Source of the DNA: Paludibacteraceae bacterium
GTDB lineage: Bacteria > Bacteroidota > Bacteroidia > Bacteroidales > Paludibacteraceae
Assembly (NCBI GenBank): GCA_017937025.1
Contig: JAGBEJ010000010.1
Span: 62,001-126,000, forward strand
DNA length: 64,000 nt
Reading direction: 5' to 3'
Shown: positions 32,387 through 41,907 of the stretch, piece after piece
Layout: every line of letters begins with the position of its first letter
How positions within the stretch are numbered: position 1 is the stretch's first letter
Notes under the pieces: model-generated
Told to the model about the DNA's origin: nothing
Database searches by the model: none
What the model saw: only the letters and a program-made list of their open reading frames with translations
Made by a program: the position numbers and the translations under genes

Positions 32387-35353
32387 CTATCTGTCGGTTA
32401 CTGACTGATAAATGACCGAAGCGATGTCGGTGCGGACGTTGGTCTTTATCAGTTTCTTGTTCCATGCGTCCGGGTTCACTCTGTTCGAGAGGAATATGTA
32501 TGTCAGGTCGTACTCGGGGTCAATCCACACGCAAGTGCCTGTGAATCCTGTGTGGCCTATCATGACGTGCTCACTGTTGGCGCTCTCCTCTATCTTCTGA
32601 CGGTCGAATCCCAGTCCACGACGGCTTATCTCGCTCTTGGCATTGACGAACACGCTGTCGGTCTCCTTAGAGAAATAAGTGTGTCCGCCGTACGTTCCGT
32701 CGTTCAGCCATATTTGGCACAACTTGGCGAGGTCCTCGGCATTGGAGAACAGTCCGGCATGACCGCTCACACCGCCTTGGAAGGCCGCGTTCTCGTCGTG
32801 CACATATCCGCGCAGATGCTGCTTTCTGAGGAATGGGTCGTTGGCTGTAGGCATGATGCGCGACTTGCAGAATCGCTTCAGCGGCAGATAACCGGTCGTC
32901 ACTGCGCCCGCCGGACGATAGAAGTTGTCCATGACGAACGAGTCAAGAGACATTCCCGACACCTTCTCCACAATGCGCTGCAGCAGCATGAAGTTGATGT
33001 CGCTATAAACATATTTCCTCTCGCCCGGCTTGATGTGGGCTATGGCTGCTGTCACAGAGTCCTTGAACGAAGGATTCAGATACAGTCCTTCGGCTATAGG
33101 CAGAGTGTGCAGCGAATCGAGCGAGTCGCAAACGAGCTCCGGCACGAACTTGAAATCGGCGTCGGCGTATGTCGCTACATCCACACGGGCTGTGTGGTTG
33201 GCGTCGCGCTTGCCGAAGAGCGGAACCGAAGGATTGTTGCGCTTAACGGTGGACATGTAGAACGGCTTAGACGCAGGCAGACCCGACTGGTGCATCAGCA
33301 GGTCGCGGACTGTGACGTGGTGCAGCCTCTTCATTTCCGGCAGATAGTGCGACACGTGTCTGTCGAGGTTTATCTTGCCTTGGTCGTAGAGCTTCATGAC
33401 GGCAGGGAGCGTAGCCATAAGCTTAGTGCACGACGCGAGGTCGTAGATGTCGCTTGTGGAAACTACTGCCGACGACTCGTAGCCCGGATGTCCGAACGCC
33501 TTGTCGTAGATTATCTGTCCATGCCTTGCCACAAGCACCTGGCACGAAGGTGTAGCGTGACCGTCGATAGCCGCGCCGACAATCGAGTCGATAAGCGCCA
33601 GCCTCTCCGACGACATGCCCACATCCTCCGGACGGGCATATCCGAGGCGGTTCTTCGACGTACGCACCGAACGGCCCTTGTCGCAAACATTCTGCACCGA
33701 AACAGGCAGATGGGCGTCGGCGTAGTTCGCGCCGAAAATCACGTCGGCGCTGGCGTACTGCATGCACTGCGCGCTCTCGTAACCCACGACTGTAGCGTCA
33801 GCCAGCAGCACCGACTCCTTGTATTTCGACATCAGATAAGGCGAAATGAAATAAGCATGCACCGTCTTGCCCTTGGCGTCCTTTGTCAGTCGCGCCAGAA
33901 CGCTGTCCGGCACTTGGTCGTCGTGGATGGAGAATATCGCCACGTCGGCGTTCTTCACCACGCTGTCCACCACGCAAGGCACGCCCTTGGCGCAGTCGCC
34001 AGCCATTATGTTGTATCGTGTCACACTGCCGTGCAGAGCCACACGCGATGCGAAGTAAGTCTCGCCCTTGCTGCCGAAAGTCACAAGCACTATATTCTTG
34101 TCGAGAGAAGCCATAGGAATAGCCCTGCCGCTGTTCTTGAGCACCGTCACGCATCCTCTGGCGATGCGCTGCTGCAGACTCTTAGCCGACTCGCTGTTCA
34201 GCACCGAGGCTATGCGCTCTGGGTCCACAGGCTTGTACTCATGAGCCCCACACAGATATTTGTAAATAAGCACCTTACGGCACTTCTGCTCTATGTCGTC
34301 CATCGTCAGCACGCCGTCAGCCACTGCTTTTTTCACGCTCGCTATCGCCGTTCCGGTGGCATTGCCCTCGCCGGCGTCCAGTATCATGTCGTTGCCAGCC
34401 ACGAGAGCCTCAACGCAGTAGTTCTTGCGCTTAGCCACCGCGCCCATCTTCATGGCGTCGGTCATTATCAGGCCGTTATATCCCATCTCGCCGCGCAGGA
34501 AGTCGGTGACGATGGTCTTGGAGAGCGATGCCGCCATGCCCGACTTGTCAAGCACCGGCACCGAGATATGCCCCACCATCACGCCGTCCAGCAGATGCTC
34601 CTCCTGCAGTCTTCTGTAAGGCAGCAGGTCAACGGAATCGAGCGTGGCTCTGTCATGCGTCACCAGCGCGAGCTCCTTGTGCGAGTCCTGTTGCGTGTCG
34701 CCGTGGCCCGGGAAGTGCTTGCCCACGCACGCTATGCCGTACTGGTGCATGCCCCTGACGAAGATTGACGCCTTGCGGGCTATGTCCTTGGCATCGTCGC
34801 CGAACGAGCGCACGTTTATCACGGGGTTATCGGGATTCAGATTCACGTCCAGCACGGGGTCGAAGTTCACATGTATGCCCAACGCCTTGCATTGGCGGCC
34901 CAGCTCCACGCCCCAGTCGTATATCAAGCTGTCGTTGTCGAGTGCCGAGAGTGTCAGCTTGCGAGGGTATCGGAGCGTGTTGTCGAGTCTCATGCGCAGT
35001 CCCCACTCGCCGTCAAGAGTTATCAGCAGCGGCACTTTGGCTGTAGATTGCGCAAGATTCGTCAGCGCCGCCTGTCCTTCGCAGTTGCCCTTCCAGAACA
35101 GCAGTCCGCCCACCTTATTCTCCTTCACCTGCTTCAGCAGCGCCGTACGCAGCGCCGGAGTGTCCTGCGCCTTGGTCGTGAAGATGAACAACTGCCCTAT
35201 CTTCTCATCATCGCTCAGAGTCGCCATCACAGAGTCAGCCCACATCTGGGCCTTCATGTCGTTTACGTTAAATCTATTGTTTGAGTGTGCCGCCACAGAA
35301 AAAGACAGCGGAAGCATCAGAAGCGATGCCTTGAGTATATTTTTTAGATTCAT
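32387..35353 (-). CDS. GH3 beta-N-acetylhexosaminidase-like / serine beta-lactamase-like fusion
   Basis: A 988-residue exported protein (signal MNLKNILKASLLMLPLSFSVAAHS). Residues ~35-370 form a family-3 glycoside hydrolase of the NagZ branch: KHFPGHGDTQQDSH near residue 210 carries the catalytic His/Asp pair and LIMTDAMKMGAV the nucleophile Asp. A GH3 C-terminal-like domain follows. From about residue 580 there is a class C beta-lactamase/esterase domain with the SxxK motif SCTK in DLASCTKLMATLPAVMKLYD, YVYSDINF and GHTGFTGTCVW. The fusion is known in Bacteroidota and suggests muropeptide processing: sugar and peptide or ester cleavage in one chain. The HAD gene follows within 3 bp. Confidence 0.93.
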   Translation of the reverse strand: MNLKNILKASLLMLPLSFSVAAHSNNRFNVNDMKAQMWADSVMATLSDDEKIGQLFIFTTKAQDTPALRTALLKQVKENKVGGLLFWKGNCEGQAALTNLAQSTAKVPLLITLDGEWGLRMRLDNTLRYPRKLTLSALDNDSLIYDWGVELGRQCKALGIHVNFDPVLDVNLNPDNPVINVRSFGDDAKDIARKASIFVRGMHQYGIACVGKHFPGHGDTQQDSHKELALVTHDRATLDSVDLLPYRRLQEEHLLDGVMVGHISVPVLDKSGMAASLSKTIVTDFLRGEMGYNGLIMTDAMKMGAVAKRKNYCVEALVAGNDMILDAGEGNATGTAIASVKKAVADGVLTMDDIEQKCRKVLIYKYLCGAHEYKPVDPERIASVLNSESAKSLQQRIARGCVTVLKNSGRAIPMASLDKNIVLVTFGSKGETYFASRVALHGSVTRYNIMAGDCAKGVPCVVDSVVKNADVAIFSIHDDQVPDSVLARLTKDAKGKTVHAYFISPYLMSKYKESVLLADATVVGYESAQCMQYASADVIFGANYADAHLPVSVQNVCDKGRSVRTSKNRLGYARPEDVGMSSERLALIDSIVGAAIDGHATPSCQVLVARHGQIIYDKAFGHPGYESSAVVSTSDIYDLASCTKLMATLPAVMKLYDQGKINLDRHVSHYLPEMKRLHHVTVRDLLMHQSGLPASKPFYMSTVKRNNPSVPLFGKRDANHTARVDVATYADADFKFVPELVCDSLDSLHTLPIAEGLYLNPSFKDSVTAAIAHIKPGERKYVYSDINFMLLQRIVEKVSGMSLDSFVMDNFYRPAGAVTTGYLPLKRFCKSRIMPTANDPFLRKQHLRGYVHDENAAFQGGVSGHAGLFSNAEDLAKLCQIWLNDGTYGGHTYFSKETDSVFVNAKSEISRRGLGFDRQKIEESANSEHVMIGHTGFTGTCVWIDPEYDLTYIFLSNRVNPDAWNKKLIKTNVRTDIASVIYQSVTDR

Positions 35354-35376
35354 TCCAGATTATTTTTTAAGAAACA

Positions 35377-35384
35377 CAAATATA
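35377..35384 (-). promoter_or_regulatory. -7 box of the GH3-HAD operon
   Basis: TATATTTG on the minus strand, 24 bp before the ATG at 35353. The rest of the 35354-35572 spacer holds nothing else I can assign. Confidence 0.65.
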
Positions 35385-35572
35385 ATAAAAAGAGAGCAAA
35401 GACTGGCAAAAGGCAGAGCCGACGACTGCGCGAAAAAAACATTATCAAACGTATCGAACCAAACAATGGAGGTCATTGGGATATTATCATATAATAGCGC
35501 GAATAAACAATAAGTCATTATCATACACGCACAAAAATCTCAATAAAGAGCGACATAACCGGAAAAAAGAAT

Positions 35573-35668
35573 TATCTTTGCAGTCCATTTCGGACAGCCT
35601 CTGGCAGATAAGTGTGAACTGTGAATGCTATCAGGAGTGAGAACAACAAACACATTTTTTAAAACAAA
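35573..35668 (+). promoter_or_regulatory. Promoter and possible structured leader of rplS
   Basis: TATCTTTG (35573-35580) gives a start near 35587 and an ~80-nt leader. Within it CTCT...GATA at about 35599-35612 can pair with TATC AGGAG at about 35629-35637, enclosing a short loop. Ribosomal protein leaders of this kind often bind their own product. I infer but cannot show an L19 autoregulatory element. Confidence 0.45.
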
Positions 35669-36034
35669 ATGGATTTAATCAAAGTAGCCGAGCAGGCTTT
35701 CGCTGGCGAGAAGAAGGAATTCCCAGCATTTAAGAGTGGCGACACAATCACAGTCGCTTACAGAATCAAGGAAGGTAACAAGGAGCGTATCCAGCAGTAC
35801 CGCGGTGTAGTTATTCGCATCTCTGGACACCAGGACCAGAAGCGCTTCACTGTTAGAAAGATGTCTGACAACGTGGGCGTTGAGCGTATCTTCCCTATGA
35901 ACTCACCATTCATCGACAGCATCGTAGTCAACAAGTACGGTAAGGTACGCCGCGCTAAGCTTTACTACCTGCGCGCCTTGACTGGTAAGAAAGCCCGCAT
36001 CAAGGAAAAGGCAATGCCTAAGAAGGAGGCTTAA
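35669..36034 (+). CDS. rplS: 50S ribosomal protein L19
   Basis: L19 sits at the 30S-50S interface. The 121 residues match the family: [74 protein letters not shown], and a basic tail [14 protein letters not shown]. It is on its own between a divergent GH3 gene and a convergent sigma-factor gene, not in the rpsP-rimM-trmD operon found in many other bacteria. Confidence 0.98.
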   Translation: MDLIKVAEQAFAGEKKEFPAFKSGDTITVAYRIKEGNKERIQQYRGVVIRISGHQDQKRFTVRKMSDNVGVERIFPMNSPFIDSIVVNKYGKVRRAKLYYLRALTGKKARIKEKAMPKKEA

Positions 36035-36059
36035 TCACCTGCTTCTTGCAACAAAAGAC

Positions 36060-36098
36060 AAAATCCGCAACCTCTCACGAGGCTGCGGATTTTTGTTT
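36060..36098 (+). terminator. Terminator of rplS
   Basis: AAAATCCGCAACCTC pairs with GAGGCTGCGGATTTT around a TCAC loop, then TTGTTTT. Confidence 0.9.
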
Positions 36099-36123
36099 TC
36101 GCCCCCCTGCCCCGCCGCCAGCA

Positions 36124-36168
36124 AAAAAAAAAAAAAAATCCGCAAAGCCTGTTCAGACCCTGCGGACA
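36124..36168 (-). terminator. Terminator of the ECF sigma-factor gene
   Basis: On the minus strand GTCCGCAGGGTC pairs with GGCTTTGCGGA(T), followed by more than ten T. Confidence 0.8.
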
Positions 36169-36197
36169 AATATCAAATCAAGAATTGTTCAGCCCAA

Positions 36198-36791
36198 TCA
36201 CACCTCGAGAGCCAGGTGGTTCTCCTCAGCCATGCGCCTCATGTTCATGATGGCATAACGCATACGGCCGAGAGCTGTGTTGATGCTGATGTTAGTCAAC
36301 TCGGCTATCTCCTTGAACGAGAGGTTCTCGTAGAAACGCATGCGGACGATCTCGCGCTGAGAGTCCGGAAGCTCGTTCATAAGCTTCTTGACGTCTCTGA
36401 GTATCTGCGAAGCCACGAGCTTGTCCTCGACATTGGCGTCCTGAAGGTCGGCCTGCTGCAGCACGTTGGCATAGTCGAGACACTCCTCGCCTACCTGGTT
36501 TTCGCTCTTGCGAGCACGGAAATAGTCAATAATAAGGTTATGCGCCACACGACAAAGGAACGAGAAGAATTTGTCGTTTGCAGAATAACGATGCTGTCTG
36601 ATGACTGTAATGGCACGGAAGAATGTGTCCTGGAAAATGTCGTTCGCTACATCTTCGTCCTTGACATAGAAAAGTATGTAAGAGAAAATTCTCTTATTAT
36701 GCCTGTTGAGGAGTGAAGCGAAAGCCTCATTCTCGCCGTTTGCATATCTGCTCACCAATTCGTCATCGGTCATAGATACGTACTTGTTCAT
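36198..36791 (-). CDS. ECF-type RNA polymerase sigma factor
   Basis: A 197-residue group 4 sigma factor. Region 2 shows DELVSRYANGENEAFASLLNRHNKRIFSYILFYVKDEDVANDIFQDTFFRAI (residues ~9-62) and region 4 shows LPDSQREIVRMRFYENLSFKEIAELTNISINTALGRMRYAIMNMR (residues ~140-184), including the helix-turn-helix. No anti-sigma gene is adjacent. The conserved ECF of this kind in Porphyromonas (SigP) works with PorX in type IX regulation; equivalence here is only a possibility. It has its own promoter and terminator. Confidence 0.93.
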   Translation of the reverse strand: MNKYVSMTDDELVSRYANGENEAFASLLNRHNKRIFSYILFYVKDEDVANDIFQDTFFRAITVIRQHRYSANDKFFSFLCRVAHNLIIDYFRARKSENQVGEECLDYANVLQQADLQDANVEDKLVASQILRDVKKLMNELPDSQREIVRMRFYENLSFKEIAELTNISINTALGRMRYAIMNMRRMAEENHLALEV

Positions 36792-36894
36792 TACTTTAGA
36801 TTTTAGGTTCTGAAGTATGAATGTGCAATAGGCGGTAAGGTTTTAGGTTATTGAATAATAATCGGGAACTCGTTATTCCCTTAATTGTCTGCGA

Positions 36895-36902
36895 CAAAGA
36901 TA
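36895..36902 (-). promoter_or_regulatory. -7 box of the sigma-factor gene
   Basis: TATCTTTG on the minus strand; the leader to the ATG at 36791 is about 97 nt. Confidence 0.6.
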
Positions 36903-37047
36903 TGTAAAAAAGCTCCGATGGGTATACAAATGCCCAAATCGGGTACAAATATGCAAAACCGCAGAAACCGCGCCTGTAAAAGACTTTAATTAAAAACATG
37001 CTGAAAAAATATGTTACACAACATATTTTCGCGCGATAAATTAACTG

Positions 37048-39345
37048 TTAGAATGGGTATCCGATGGCGAGATGCCAAGCCATGTCGTTGATATTGAACG
37101 GATGACGCCACTTCCTGCTGTCCTGCGAAGGGTCGTAAAGCTGCTTGCCCACATCGAGACGGACAAGGAAGAACGAGAAGTCGAATCGCAGTCCCAGACC
37201 GTAGGAGCACGCGAGCTGCTTATAGAACTCGGAGAACTCGAACTGTCCGCCCTGCTGTGTCTGGTAGCTGTTTATGGTCCAGACGTTGCCGGCATCGACG
37301 AACGCCGCTCCCTCGAGTATCCAGAAGAGTTTGAAGCGGTACTCGAAGTTGAGGTCCAGCTTTATGTCGCCGGACTGGTTAAAGTCGGTGCGTCCGCCTG
37401 TGGACTTGTAGATGCCCGGTCCGAGCGAGCGGATAGACCATCCGCGCACGCTGTTGGCTCCGCCGGCGTAGAAGCGCTTCTCGAACGGCACGACGTCGGC
37501 ATTGCCGTAAGGATAGGCCAGTCCCACGCCTACGTGGTAAACGAGCGTGTTCTTGTCGTTGACCACCTGGTTGTACGAATAGCTAAACTCGCCCTTGACG
37601 TACTGCGAGTAGCGTATATCGAGGATTCGCCACGCGCCGTCGTCCTTCTTGACTCCGGCGAGACTGCATATACCTGACAGGAGGTTGCCGGCCGTCTCCA
37701 CCGAGCCTCTATATGAGAAGAAGTTGGAGTAGTTGTTGTGCTTGTTGTTGCGCGAGAACGTGAATCCCAGCGCCATGATGATGTGGTCCTCGTAACTGTA
37801 CCTTATTATAGAGTTGGCGTTGAGGTAGGTCTGGCGGAAATAGTCGGAGATGGTAGGCAGATAGACATACGACAAGTCCAGCAGCTTGATGGAGTAACGC
37901 TCATTGTCGAGCGAGCCTGTCGTCCACCAATACTCTATGCCAGCGTTGGCGATGTTTCTGTCGTACCACGGCGTGGTCTGGTAGTTGTATGAGAGCGAGA
38001 ACTCCGTGGAGGCTCGTATTCTTCGCCTGAGCTTCTCCGGAATGAACGGGAAGAGCACCTTAGGGAATGTGAGAGCCGCCTCGCCTCCAATCTCGAGCGA
38101 GCGGTCGTTGAGCGCGTCTTTTATATCACCCATAGGCAGATAACCTATACGCGTCTTAATGGAAAGCTGGTCCGCTCCCCTGAATATGTTGCGGTGCGTG
38201 TATGTTCCGTTGAGCGCCGCTCCGATGTCGCCATCGGTGTTCGTGCCTTCCACCTCCACCGAGTAGGACTGCACACGGTTAGGCGTGACAGAAATGTTGC
38301 AGTCCACGAGCGAATCGCAGCCCGGCACACGCCTGAAGTAAATGTTCACGTACTTGGTCGTGCCAAGCGAGCTGAGCGAGGAGTTGGTGCGCTCCACGTT
38401 CTTTGCGCTGTAGTACTGTCCCGGCAGCACATGGATTTTCATGTAAAGCGAGGACGGACAGAGCCTCCGTTTGCCGTGGTAGTAATAGTTCATGCTGCCG
38501 CACGAGAGCGTGTCCTTATAGTTGGTGGAATAGGAAAGGTCGGTGTTGTACTCCCAAGGGTAAACGTTGACGTTCCTTATCTTGACACGGATATGGTTCT
38601 TCAGTTCCTTTGGCTGTCCGCCAGCCACGTTCATCACCATCGGACGGCATTTGAACACCACGCTGACACTGTGGTCATCGACAGTCGTGTCCGCCTCGGC
38701 GTAGATGTAGTCGTTGGACATGTAGTAGAAGCCGCTGTTGCGCAGGTACGTCACCATCTTGGCGCGCTCGGACTGCAGCGCGTCGAGGTCGAACAGGTCG
38801 CCGGGCTTGGCGGAGAACTGGTAGTTGTACATGTAAGCCCTCAGTGTGTCGTCCTCGATGTCGAGCGAAATGTCATTGAGCTTGTATGGCTGGTTGCCTT
38901 TGATGTCGAAACGGACGTTCATCTTCTTGCGCTTGCGTCCCTTGACTATCGTGTCGGCCTCGACTTCCACGTTGTGGTAGCCCTTGTTCTTCATGTATCC
39001 TTTGATGTTCTGGCGCGACATCTCCATGTCGTCAGCGTCGAAGATGACCGGCGGCTCGCCTGCGCTACGAAGCTTGCGGTTTATCCACTTCGACGAGTCG
39101 CGTCCGGACATGTTGTATATGGCAAGCGAGAGGCGTATTCGTCCGAAAATTCCGGTGTTGGGCTTCTGTCTGAGATACTGCTTGATTTGCGTTTTAGAAA
39201 TGTTGTCCACATCCGACTTCACCTCCACTCTGTTGAAGAGGAACTGCTTGTTGGGCACAAACTTGGTCAGACTGCACGAAGAAGTCAGCAACGCCATAAG
39301 CATAGCAACTACAAGCATGATACTGAAGCGTGGACTTCGTGACAT
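37048..39345 (-). CDS. tamL: TamL-type outer-membrane assembly lipoprotein (BamA/TamA superfamily)
   Basis: The 765-residue protein has a lipoprotein signal (MLVVAMLMALLTSSCSLTKF; Cys after LTSS) and then POTRA-like repeats (residues ~30-330). The C-terminal half is a surface-antigen type beta-barrel: RSLGPGIYKSTGGRTDFNQSGDIKLDLNFEYRFKLFWILEGAAFVDAGNVW and the final NINDMAWHLAIGYPF. VRGWSIRSLGPG is the BamA/TamA-type VRGY/F-like barrel motif. TamL works with TamB in moving proteins or lipids to the outer membrane of Bacteroidota. Its divergent neighbour is the RNA methyltransferase gene, an arrangement I recall from other Bacteroidales. Confidence 0.9.
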   Translation of the reverse strand: MSRSPRFSIMLVVAMLMALLTSSCSLTKFVPNKQFLFNRVEVKSDVDNISKTQIKQYLRQKPNTGIFGRIRLSLAIYNMSGRDSSKWINRKLRSAGEPPVIFDADDMEMSRQNIKGYMKNKGYHNVEVEADTIVKGRKRKKMNVRFDIKGNQPYKLNDISLDIEDDTLRAYMYNYQFSAKPGDLFDLDALQSERAKMVTYLRNSGFYYMSNDYIYAEADTTVDDHSVSVVFKCRPMVMNVAGGQPKELKNHIRVKIRNVNVYPWEYNTDLSYSTNYKDTLSCGSMNYYYHGKRRLCPSSLYMKIHVLPGQYYSAKNVERTNSSLSSLGTTKYVNIYFRRVPGCDSLVDCNISVTPNRVQSYSVEVEGTNTDGDIGAALNGTYTHRNIFRGADQLSIKTRIGYLPMGDIKDALNDRSLEIGGEAALTFPKVLFPFIPEKLRRRIRASTEFSLSYNYQTTPWYDRNIANAGIEYWWTTGSLDNERYSIKLLDLSYVYLPTISDYFRQTYLNANSIIRYSYEDHIIMALGFTFSRNNKHNNYSNFFSYRGSVETAGNLLSGICSLAGVKKDDGAWRILDIRYSQYVKGEFSYSYNQVVNDKNTLVYHVGVGLAYPYGNADVVPFEKRFYAGGANSVRGWSIRSLGPGIYKSTGGRTDFNQSGDIKLDLNFEYRFKLFWILEGAAFVDAGNVWTINSYQTQQGGQFEFSEFYKQLACSYGLGLRFDFSFFLVRLDVGKQLYDPSQDSRKWRHPFNINDMAWHLAIGYPF

Positions 39346-39378
39346 ATTTTTGATATACAGATAACCTAATTAAAAGCA

Positions 39379-39386
39379 CAAATATA
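39379..39386 (-). promoter_or_regulatory. -7 box of tamL
   Basis: TATATTTG on the minus strand, 34 bp before the ATG at 39345. Confidence 0.65.
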
Positions 39387-39461
39387 AGAAAATCGCCGGT
39401 TCTAATCAGGAGATTTAAAATCAAAGAGAGAAACAAGGGACGGCGTAAGCGGAAAATGGAT

Positions 39462-39469
39462 TATTTTTG
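39462..39469 (+). promoter_or_regulatory. -7 box of the RNA methyltransferase gene
   Basis: TATTTTTG, 17 bp before the ATG at 39486, leaving a leader of about 10 nt. Confidence 0.6.
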
Positions 39470-39485
39470 CACAAAAGCAAAAGAC

Positions 39486-40244
39486 ATGGCATTAAGCAAA
39501 AACAGAATAAAAGAGCTGGCGAAATACAAACAGAAGAAAAAACGCGACGAGGAAGGCGTGTTCGTGGCTGAGGGCTGGAAACTCGTAGAGGAACTGGCGA
39601 GAAAGTTCGAATGCACGACTCTGATTGTGACAGAGAAAGCCGAGGCGGCGGCGAAAAGCAGCGGACTGAAGGCCGAAACCGCCAGCGACGATGAGATGGG
39701 CAGAATAACCCTGATGAAGACACCGAGAGAGGCATACGCCATATTCAAAAGACCAGACACCCGCATAACAAAAATAGACGCCAAAGGACTTACGCTCGCC
39801 CTCGACGGAGTGCAGGACCCGGGCAACGTGGGCACTATAATAAGGACAGCCGACTGGTTCGGCATCGAGACCGTCATCTGCACGAAGGACTGCGCCGAGC
39901 CTTACGGACCGAAAGTCGTGCAAGCAACAATGGGCGCGCTCGGCAGAGTCAAGGTCATGGAGACCGACAACCTGAGCGCACTGCTCAAGGACGCAGCCGA
40001 AAGAGGCGTCAGCATCTACGGCACGCTGCTGGAGGGCAACGACATAACACAAGAGGAACTGAGCGATGACGGCGTAATCGTGATGGGAAGCGAAGGCAAC
40101 GGACTGAGCAAAGAAGTGCGCGAATGCGTGAGCCAAAAACTCAGAATCGAGAACTGGCCCAAAGGCAGAGAGACATCGGAATCACTCAATGTGGCAGTAG
40201 CCACAGCCATAGTCTGCGCGGAATTCAGAAGAGGCAAGCGTTGA
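39486..40244 (+). CDS. SpoU/TrmH family RNA 2'-O-methyltransferase
   Basis: A 252-residue SPOUT-class methyltransferase. The N-terminal substrate-binding part has LSKNRIKELAKYKQKKKRDEEGVFVAEGWKLVEE. The trefoil-knot catalytic domain shows the three SpoU motifs: LALDGVQDPGNVGTIIRTADWFGI, a central ATMGALGRVKV and VIVMGSEGNGLSKEVRECVSQKLRI, and finally SLNVAVATAIVCAEF. I start at 39486; ten codons further upstream overlap the promoter. The exact rRNA or tRNA target is not predictable. Confidence 0.93.
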   Translation: MALSKNRIKELAKYKQKKKRDEEGVFVAEGWKLVEELARKFECTTLIVTEKAEAAAKSSGLKAETASDDEMGRITLMKTPREAYAIFKRPDTRITKIDAKGLTLALDGVQDPGNVGTIIRTADWFGIETVICTKDCAEPYGPKVVQATMGALGRVKVMETDNLSALLKDAAERGVSIYGTLLEGNDITQEELSDDGVIVMGSEGNGLSKEVRECVSQKLRIENWPKGRETSESLNVAVATAIVCAEFRRGKR

Positions 40245-40294
40245 AAAACACAAAAAAAGTGAAAGAGAAGATTTGCGTAGTCCGGTGATTTTTA

Positions 40295-40302
40295 TACTTT
40301 TG
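40295..40302 (+). promoter_or_regulatory. -7 box of efp
   Basis: TACTTTTG; leader of about 63 nt to the ATG at 40372. Confidence 0.65.
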
Positions 40303-40371
40303 CAGTCTGCAAATAAGCAAATAGCGGAAAATCGCATAAAATCATTATAAAAACTTTAAGAAAAACTTTTT

Positions 40372-40938
40372 ATGGCTAAAACAGCGGATATTAAGAACGG
40401 AATGTGCCTCGAGTTCGATGGCCAGTACTACTATGTTGTAGAGTTCCTGCACGTAAAGCCAGGCAAGGGTCCTGCTTTCGTGAGAACCAAGCTGAAGAAC
40501 GTTAAGACAGGTCTCGTTATAGAGAAGACACTTAACGCAGGTATCAAAATCAACGACGTGAGAATCGAGAGACGTGCATACCAGTATCTCTACAACGACG
40601 ACATGGGTTACACTTTCATGGACACAGAGAGCTTCGAGCAGATCATCATACAAAAGAACCTCATCAACGGCGTTGACTACCTGAAGGAAGGCGAGATGTG
40701 CGAGGTTGTCGTTCACGCAGAGTCTGAGACAGTGCTTTACGTTGACGTTCCTACAATCGTAACTCTCGAGATCACTTACACAGAGCCAGGACTGAAGGGC
40801 GACACAGCGACTAACGCAATGAAGGACGCGACTGTCGAGACTGGCGCTAAGGTGAGAGTTCCTCTGTTCATCAACCAGGGCGAGAAGATCAAGGTTGACA
40901 CAAGAGACGGATCTTACGTTGAGCGTGTTAAGGCATAA
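40372..40938 (+). CDS. efp: Elongation factor P
   Basis: EF-P relieves ribosome stalling at proline runs. The 188 residues are standard: domain I has [26 protein letters not shown], with the loop lysine in PGKGP; domain III ends [26 protein letters not shown]. The tonB product in this window, with runs of four and six prolines, is the sort of protein that depends on EF-P. No modification gene is adjacent. Confidence 0.98.
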   Translation: MAKTADIKNGMCLEFDGQYYYVVEFLHVKPGKGPAFVRTKLKNVKTGLVIEKTLNAGIKINDVRIERRAYQYLYNDDMGYTFMDTESFEQIIIQKNLINGVDYLKEGEMCEVVVHAESETVLYVDVPTIVTLEITYTEPGLKGDTATNAMKDATVETGAKVRVPLFINQGEKIKVDTRDGSYVERVKA

Positions 40939-40958
40939 TCGCAAAAACACAATACAGC

Positions 40959-40990
40959 AAAGGCGTTCCTTTTACGGAGCGCCTTTTTTT
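40959..40990 (+). terminator. Terminator of efp
   Basis: AGGCGTTCC pairs with GGAGCGCCT, followed by T7. Confidence 0.9.
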
Positions 40991-41038
40991 ATTGCAATAA
41001 AGTTATAACTGCATACAATGCGAATAATCATTTTTAAT

Positions 41039-41046
41039 TATTTTTG
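41039..41046 (+). promoter_or_regulatory. -7 box of the L,D-transpeptidase operon
   Basis: TATTTTTG, 22 bp before the ATG at 41069. Confidence 0.6.
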
Positions 41047-41068
41047 CATCACTAAAAAAAATAATTAA

Positions 41069-41884
41069 ATGAAACTCAACAAGACCGCAATCATTGCAAT
41101 ATTAGGCCTGAACATCGGTGTTTACGGATGCTCAGCAAACAATTCAAACACAGACAACAGCGCATCGGCTGACACTTCAGCCAAGACTAACGGCACCGCC
41201 ACTGCATACACCGACGACGTAAGAGAAATCGTCGGCATGGACCACGGCAAACGCACCATAAGAATCGCCAGCGACGAGAGAATATCGCATCCGGAGCTGA
41301 GAAAGAACCAGGCGAACAGATTCATCGTGATGTCCAAGAAGGACTATTACTTATATGTGTATGAAGGACAGGGGGCCGACACGGTACTGCTCGCGCGCTA
41401 CGACTGCGCCTTCAGCCAGAAGAAAGGCAACAAGCAGCAGAGAGGCGACATGAAGACTCCTCACTGCACAATGCTCCACCCTTTCAAAATCACTGAAATC
41501 AAAGACGCGTCGGCATGGGTGCATGACTTTGGCGACGGACGCGGCGCTATAAAAAGCTACGGCAACTACTTTCTGCGCCTGCTGACTGACCCGCACAAGG
41601 GAATCGGCATACACGGCAGCACTAACAACGAGGAGAGCGTGCCTGGCAGAGCCAGCGAGGGCTGCATCCGACTGAAAGACGAGGACATCATCGACCTGAG
41701 AAAGAACTATGCGTTCGTAGGCATGAAGGTTGTCATAAAAGCCGAGGACAAAGACGACCTGCCTTTCGAAACACGCGCATTCAAAAAACAGAACATTCTG
41801 AGAAAGCGCCACCTCAACCCAAGCAGCACTCTGAGCAACGAGCAGATACAGAAAGCTCCGATAGAATTCAAGGCCACAAAGTAA
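41069..41884 (+). CDS. L,D-transpeptidase (YkuD) lipoprotein
   Basis: The 271-residue protein has a lipoprotein signal with Cys in LNIGVYGCSANN and a Ser/Thr/Ala-rich spacer. A YkuD domain follows (residues ~85-215): VMSKKDYYLYVYEGQGADTVLLARYDCA and IGIHGSTNNEESVPGRASEGCIRLKDEDI, with the catalytic Cys. YkuD enzymes make or trim 3-3 peptide cross-links in peptidoglycan or attach proteins. The usual His in [ST]HGC is Glu here (SEGC), while the upstream His (IHG) is kept. It is 23 bp before the SpmAB-like gene. Confidence 0.9.
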   Translation: MKLNKTAIIAILGLNIGVYGCSANNSNTDNSASADTSAKTNGTATAYTDDVREIVGMDHGKRTIRIASDERISHPELRKNQANRFIVMSKKDYYLYVYEGQGADTVLLARYDCAFSQKKGNKQQRGDMKTPHCTMLHPFKITEIKDASAWVHDFGDGRGAIKSYGNYFLRLLTDPHKGIGIHGSTNNEESVPGRASEGCIRLKDEDIIDLRKNYAFVGMKVVIKAEDKDDLPFETRAFKKQNILRKRHLNPSSTLSNEQIQKAPIEFKATK

Positions 41885-41907
41885 AGAACATCTGTTCAAC
41901 ATAAGAC

